Shown: piece by piece, positions 62,301 to 64,000 of the stretch
Numbering within the stretch: position 1 is the first letter of the stretch
Layout of the letters: each line of letters opens with the position of its first letter
Translations under genes and position numbers: made by a program
The notes under the pieces: model-generated
What the model was told of the DNA's origin: nothing
What the model saw: only the letters and a program-made list of their open reading frames with translations
Databases searched by the model: none
DNA from: Brevibacterium spongiae
Lineage (GTDB): Bacteria > Actinomycetota > Actinomycetes > Actinomycetales > Brevibacteriaceae
DNA length: 64,000 nucleotides
Direction of reading: 5' to 3'
Assembly (NCBI RefSeq): GCF_026168515.1
Contig: NZ_CP093443.1
Location: 558,001 to 622,000, forward strand

Positions 62301-63539
62301 CTACTCCACGACCTTCACGCGTCGGCGGTCCTTCTCCAACCGGGCTTCGTGACTCGACCGCGAAGGGTTCAAGAGCTTGAGCAGCGACAGGGCGATGATC
62401 GCCCCGAGCACCGCGCAGCCGGCGGGCAGGAGCATCGCGGTCTTCGCGTCGAAGGCGTCGATGATGTTGCCGGCGACAGCGGATCCGAAGGCGACGCCGA
62501 AGCCCAGTGAGGTGCCCAACCAGGCGAACGCCTCGGTGAGCCTGCGCGGGGGAGCGAGCTGCTCGATGACGGAGTTGGCGCCGATGAGGCTCGGTGCGAT
62601 CGCGGAGCCGACGACGATGAGGATGATGCCGTAGGTGACCATCGAATTCGCCAGCAGCATCAGGCACGCGCCCACTGCCAGAGCGGACACGGCCACACCG
62701 AAGCGGTGATGGACGGCGGCCTGCCAATTCCTGGCTCCGTACAGCGCTCCGGAGATGAGGGACCCCAGCGCCAGGCACGACAGCAGCACACCGGCCGAGG
62801 ATTTCACACCGAGCTCGTCGGCGAAGGCGACGGCGATGACGTCGATGGCACCGAAGTTCACCCCGAGGAAGATGTTGACGATGATGATCGCGAAGATGCC
62901 CGGGTTCGAGAACACGTGGCCCTTCGCCTCGGTGGTCCGCTCGACGGGCGGAGGCTCGGTCGACTTCTGGATGTAGAGCAGCAGCGAGCCGACTCCGACG
63001 GTGATCATCGAGAGGATGATGCCCGCCGGCGGCCACACGGCTGTCGCGAGCACCGTGGCCAGCACCGGTCCGGAGACGAACATCAGCTCATCGGCGACCG
63101 ACTCCCACGAGAATGCGGTCTGCAGCTTCTTCGGGGTGTCGACGATATGTGACCAGCGCGAACGCACCAGCGAACCGACCGAGCCGACGGTGGCACCGCT
63201 GATCCCGGCGAAGACGAAGATGAATCCCGGCCACCATTCTTCGTACACGGAGACGATGAGCAGCGTCAGTGCGATGAGGTGGGTGATGACGATGGGCGCC
63301 ATGACCTTCGCCTGACCGAGGCGGTCGACGAGGCGAGCGATCCCGGGGCCGGCAAGTGCCTGGACGATCATGTATACGGCGGAGACGATGCCCGCCATGC
63401 CGTACGACCCGGTCACGCCCTGGATGAAGAGGACGATTCCCAGTCCCAGCACTGCGATGGGCATCCGGGCGACGAGACCGGCCAAGGAGAACTTGAGAGC
63501 ACCGGGAAGTGACAGAATTTCCCGATAGTTATTGAACAC
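62301..63539 (-). CDS. MFS transporter
   Basis: A 412-residue, 12-segment major facilitator. Marks: MFNNYREILSLPGALKFSLAGLVARMPIAVLGLGIVLFIQ at the N-terminus, LAGPGIARLVDRLGQAKVM in the 2-3 loop, SWESVADELMFVSGPVLATVLA, and APPRRLTEAFAWLGTSLGFGVAFGSAVAG. This pattern is common among actinobacterial exporters of unknown substrate. It ends in family 2 repeat DNA. The C-terminal tail is short and basic (SRSSHEARLEKDRRRVKVVE). Confidence 0.9.
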   Translation of the reverse strand: MFNNYREILSLPGALKFSLAGLVARMPIAVLGLGIVLFIQGVTGSYGMAGIVSAVYMIVQALAGPGIARLVDRLGQAKVMAPIVITHLIALTLLIVSVYEEWWPGFIFVFAGISGATVGSVGSLVRSRWSHIVDTPKKLQTAFSWESVADELMFVSGPVLATVLATAVWPPAGIILSMITVGVGSLLLYIQKSTEPPPVERTTEAKGHVFSNPGIFAIIIVNIFLGVNFGAIDVIAVAFADELGVKSSAGVLLSCLALGSLISGALYGARNWQAAVHHRFGVAVSALAVGACLMLLANSMVTYGIILIVVGSAIAPSLIGANSVIEQLAPPRRLTEAFAWLGTSLGFGVAFGSAVAGNIIDAFDAKTAMLLPAGCAVLGAIIALSLLKLLNPSRSSHEARLEKDRRRVKVVE

Positions 63540-63905
63540 CAGGAAAGTCTACCGAGCGCCCAGAACGACAACCAGACGGATCCTGCGTTATTACTGGTGA
63601 GTCCTCTCACCTCGGCGGAGTGCGAGTCGCCCAATGAGGTGCGCTCGCCTCTCGGCTGGTCCCCGCGAATGCCGCTCCCGCAGTATCCGTGCCAAGTACG
63701 GTGACACCATGCCTGAACGGGCAGAACACCTCGCCGAGGCGGCCCTGCCCACCCGTTCGCCCGCGGGGTCATCGGCGGCTCCCCGGAAAACAGTCCGCCA
63801 CTGGATGCGCGAGGCTGAGAACTGAATCACGACACCCGCTATACAATTGGCGAGATTGCCCCCGTTCCCTGGCGTACGACGCCGCCCTCAGACCCCGGAG
63901 TGCCG
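63540..63905. other. intergenic region before the last gene
   Basis: 366 bases. A 38-codon frame from 63709 includes a CTCGCCGAGGCGG word but shows no recognisable domain. TATACAAT near 63840 is a possible -10 for the last gene. Nothing else was recognised. Confidence 0.35.
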
Positions 63906-64000
63906 ATGACGGACAACACCACGTTCGACGATCTCTTCGACCACCAGCCCGACGAGCAGCAGCGCCCGCGCAAAAAGAAGCGCGTGTGGCGCAAGGTGCT
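63906..64000 (+). CDS. N-terminus of an unidentified protein, cut by window edge
   Basis: The ATG at 63906 follows CCCCGGAG. The visible 31 residues are acidic (TDNTTFDDLFDHQPDEQQ), then strongly basic (RPRKKKRVWRKV). An acidic and then basic cytoplasmic start of this kind often precedes a membrane anchor, but the family cannot be named from this much. Confidence 0.6.
   Translation, partial: MTDNTTFDDLFDHQPDEQQRPRKKKRVWRKV

Noticed and set aside
63709-63825. 38-codon frame with ATG before the last gene
   Set aside because: No domain, no clear ribosome site and it contains the genome's common repeat word; not supportable as a gene.

Overview
The window is chromosomal DNA of a high-GC actinobacterium. 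GC-rich codon use, GTG/TTG starts, short intergenic gaps, actinobacterial protein types (ECF41 sigma factor, GPP34 protein, CmtR-type metal sensor) and a recurring CGCCGAGGCGG word suggest Brevibacterium or a close relative; the genus call is an inference from general familiarity, not a search result. No tRNA, rRNA or CRISPR array was seen.

Layout. 0-9.6 kb: a tandem pair of secreted basic paralogues, an alanine/sodium symporter, a glycerophosphodiester phosphodiesterase, an amidohydrolase with a membrane protein, and a DUF255 thioredoxin-fold protein. 9.6-17.4 kb is the most unusual part: a two-gene AbiE-like module (HTH protein with a PD-(D/E)XK-like N-terminal motif, then a nucleotidyltransferase) lies between two 55-bp near-palindromes that resemble each other. 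Its second gene is split by a 5.7-kb composite transposon made of two nearly identical IS1380-family copies around a decayed IS110-type transposase and a cmtR-cadD cadmium module. 17.4-35.6 kb holds mainly housekeeping and transport genes: a predicted ABC-class ATPase, an amidohydrolase, a TAXI-type TRAP transporter with its binding lipoprotein, thiC behind a TPP riboswitch, M18 and M13 peptidases, an enlarged DUF1684 protein, a low-molecular-weight phosphatase, CopC, a PQQ-type sugar dehydrogenase, a luciferase-like monooxygenase and a GPP34 protein.

35.7-53.7 kb is a run of small regulator/target pairs: nmrA-like/TetR, LysR/flavoprotein, FAD oxidase/ECF41 sigma factor, NmrA-like plus DUF1772/AraC, and an MFS-CBS fusion/GntR-MFS. 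Many have visible operator dyads between divergent genes. This stretch also carries two CorC-type proteins, an intact IS110-family element and five of the six copies of a 56-bp intergenic palindrome. 53.8-64 kb: quinone-dependent D-lactate dehydrogenase, a small Xre regulator with a membrane partner, and a cupin/FAD oxidase/PucR/amino-acid permease group that looks like amine or amino-acid catabolism, then an MFS transporter and the start of one more gene. A second palindrome family around an ACACCCC...GGGGTGT core lies at 55.6, 56.7 and 62.1 kb.

All domain calls come from reading the sequence; nothing was searched or computed.
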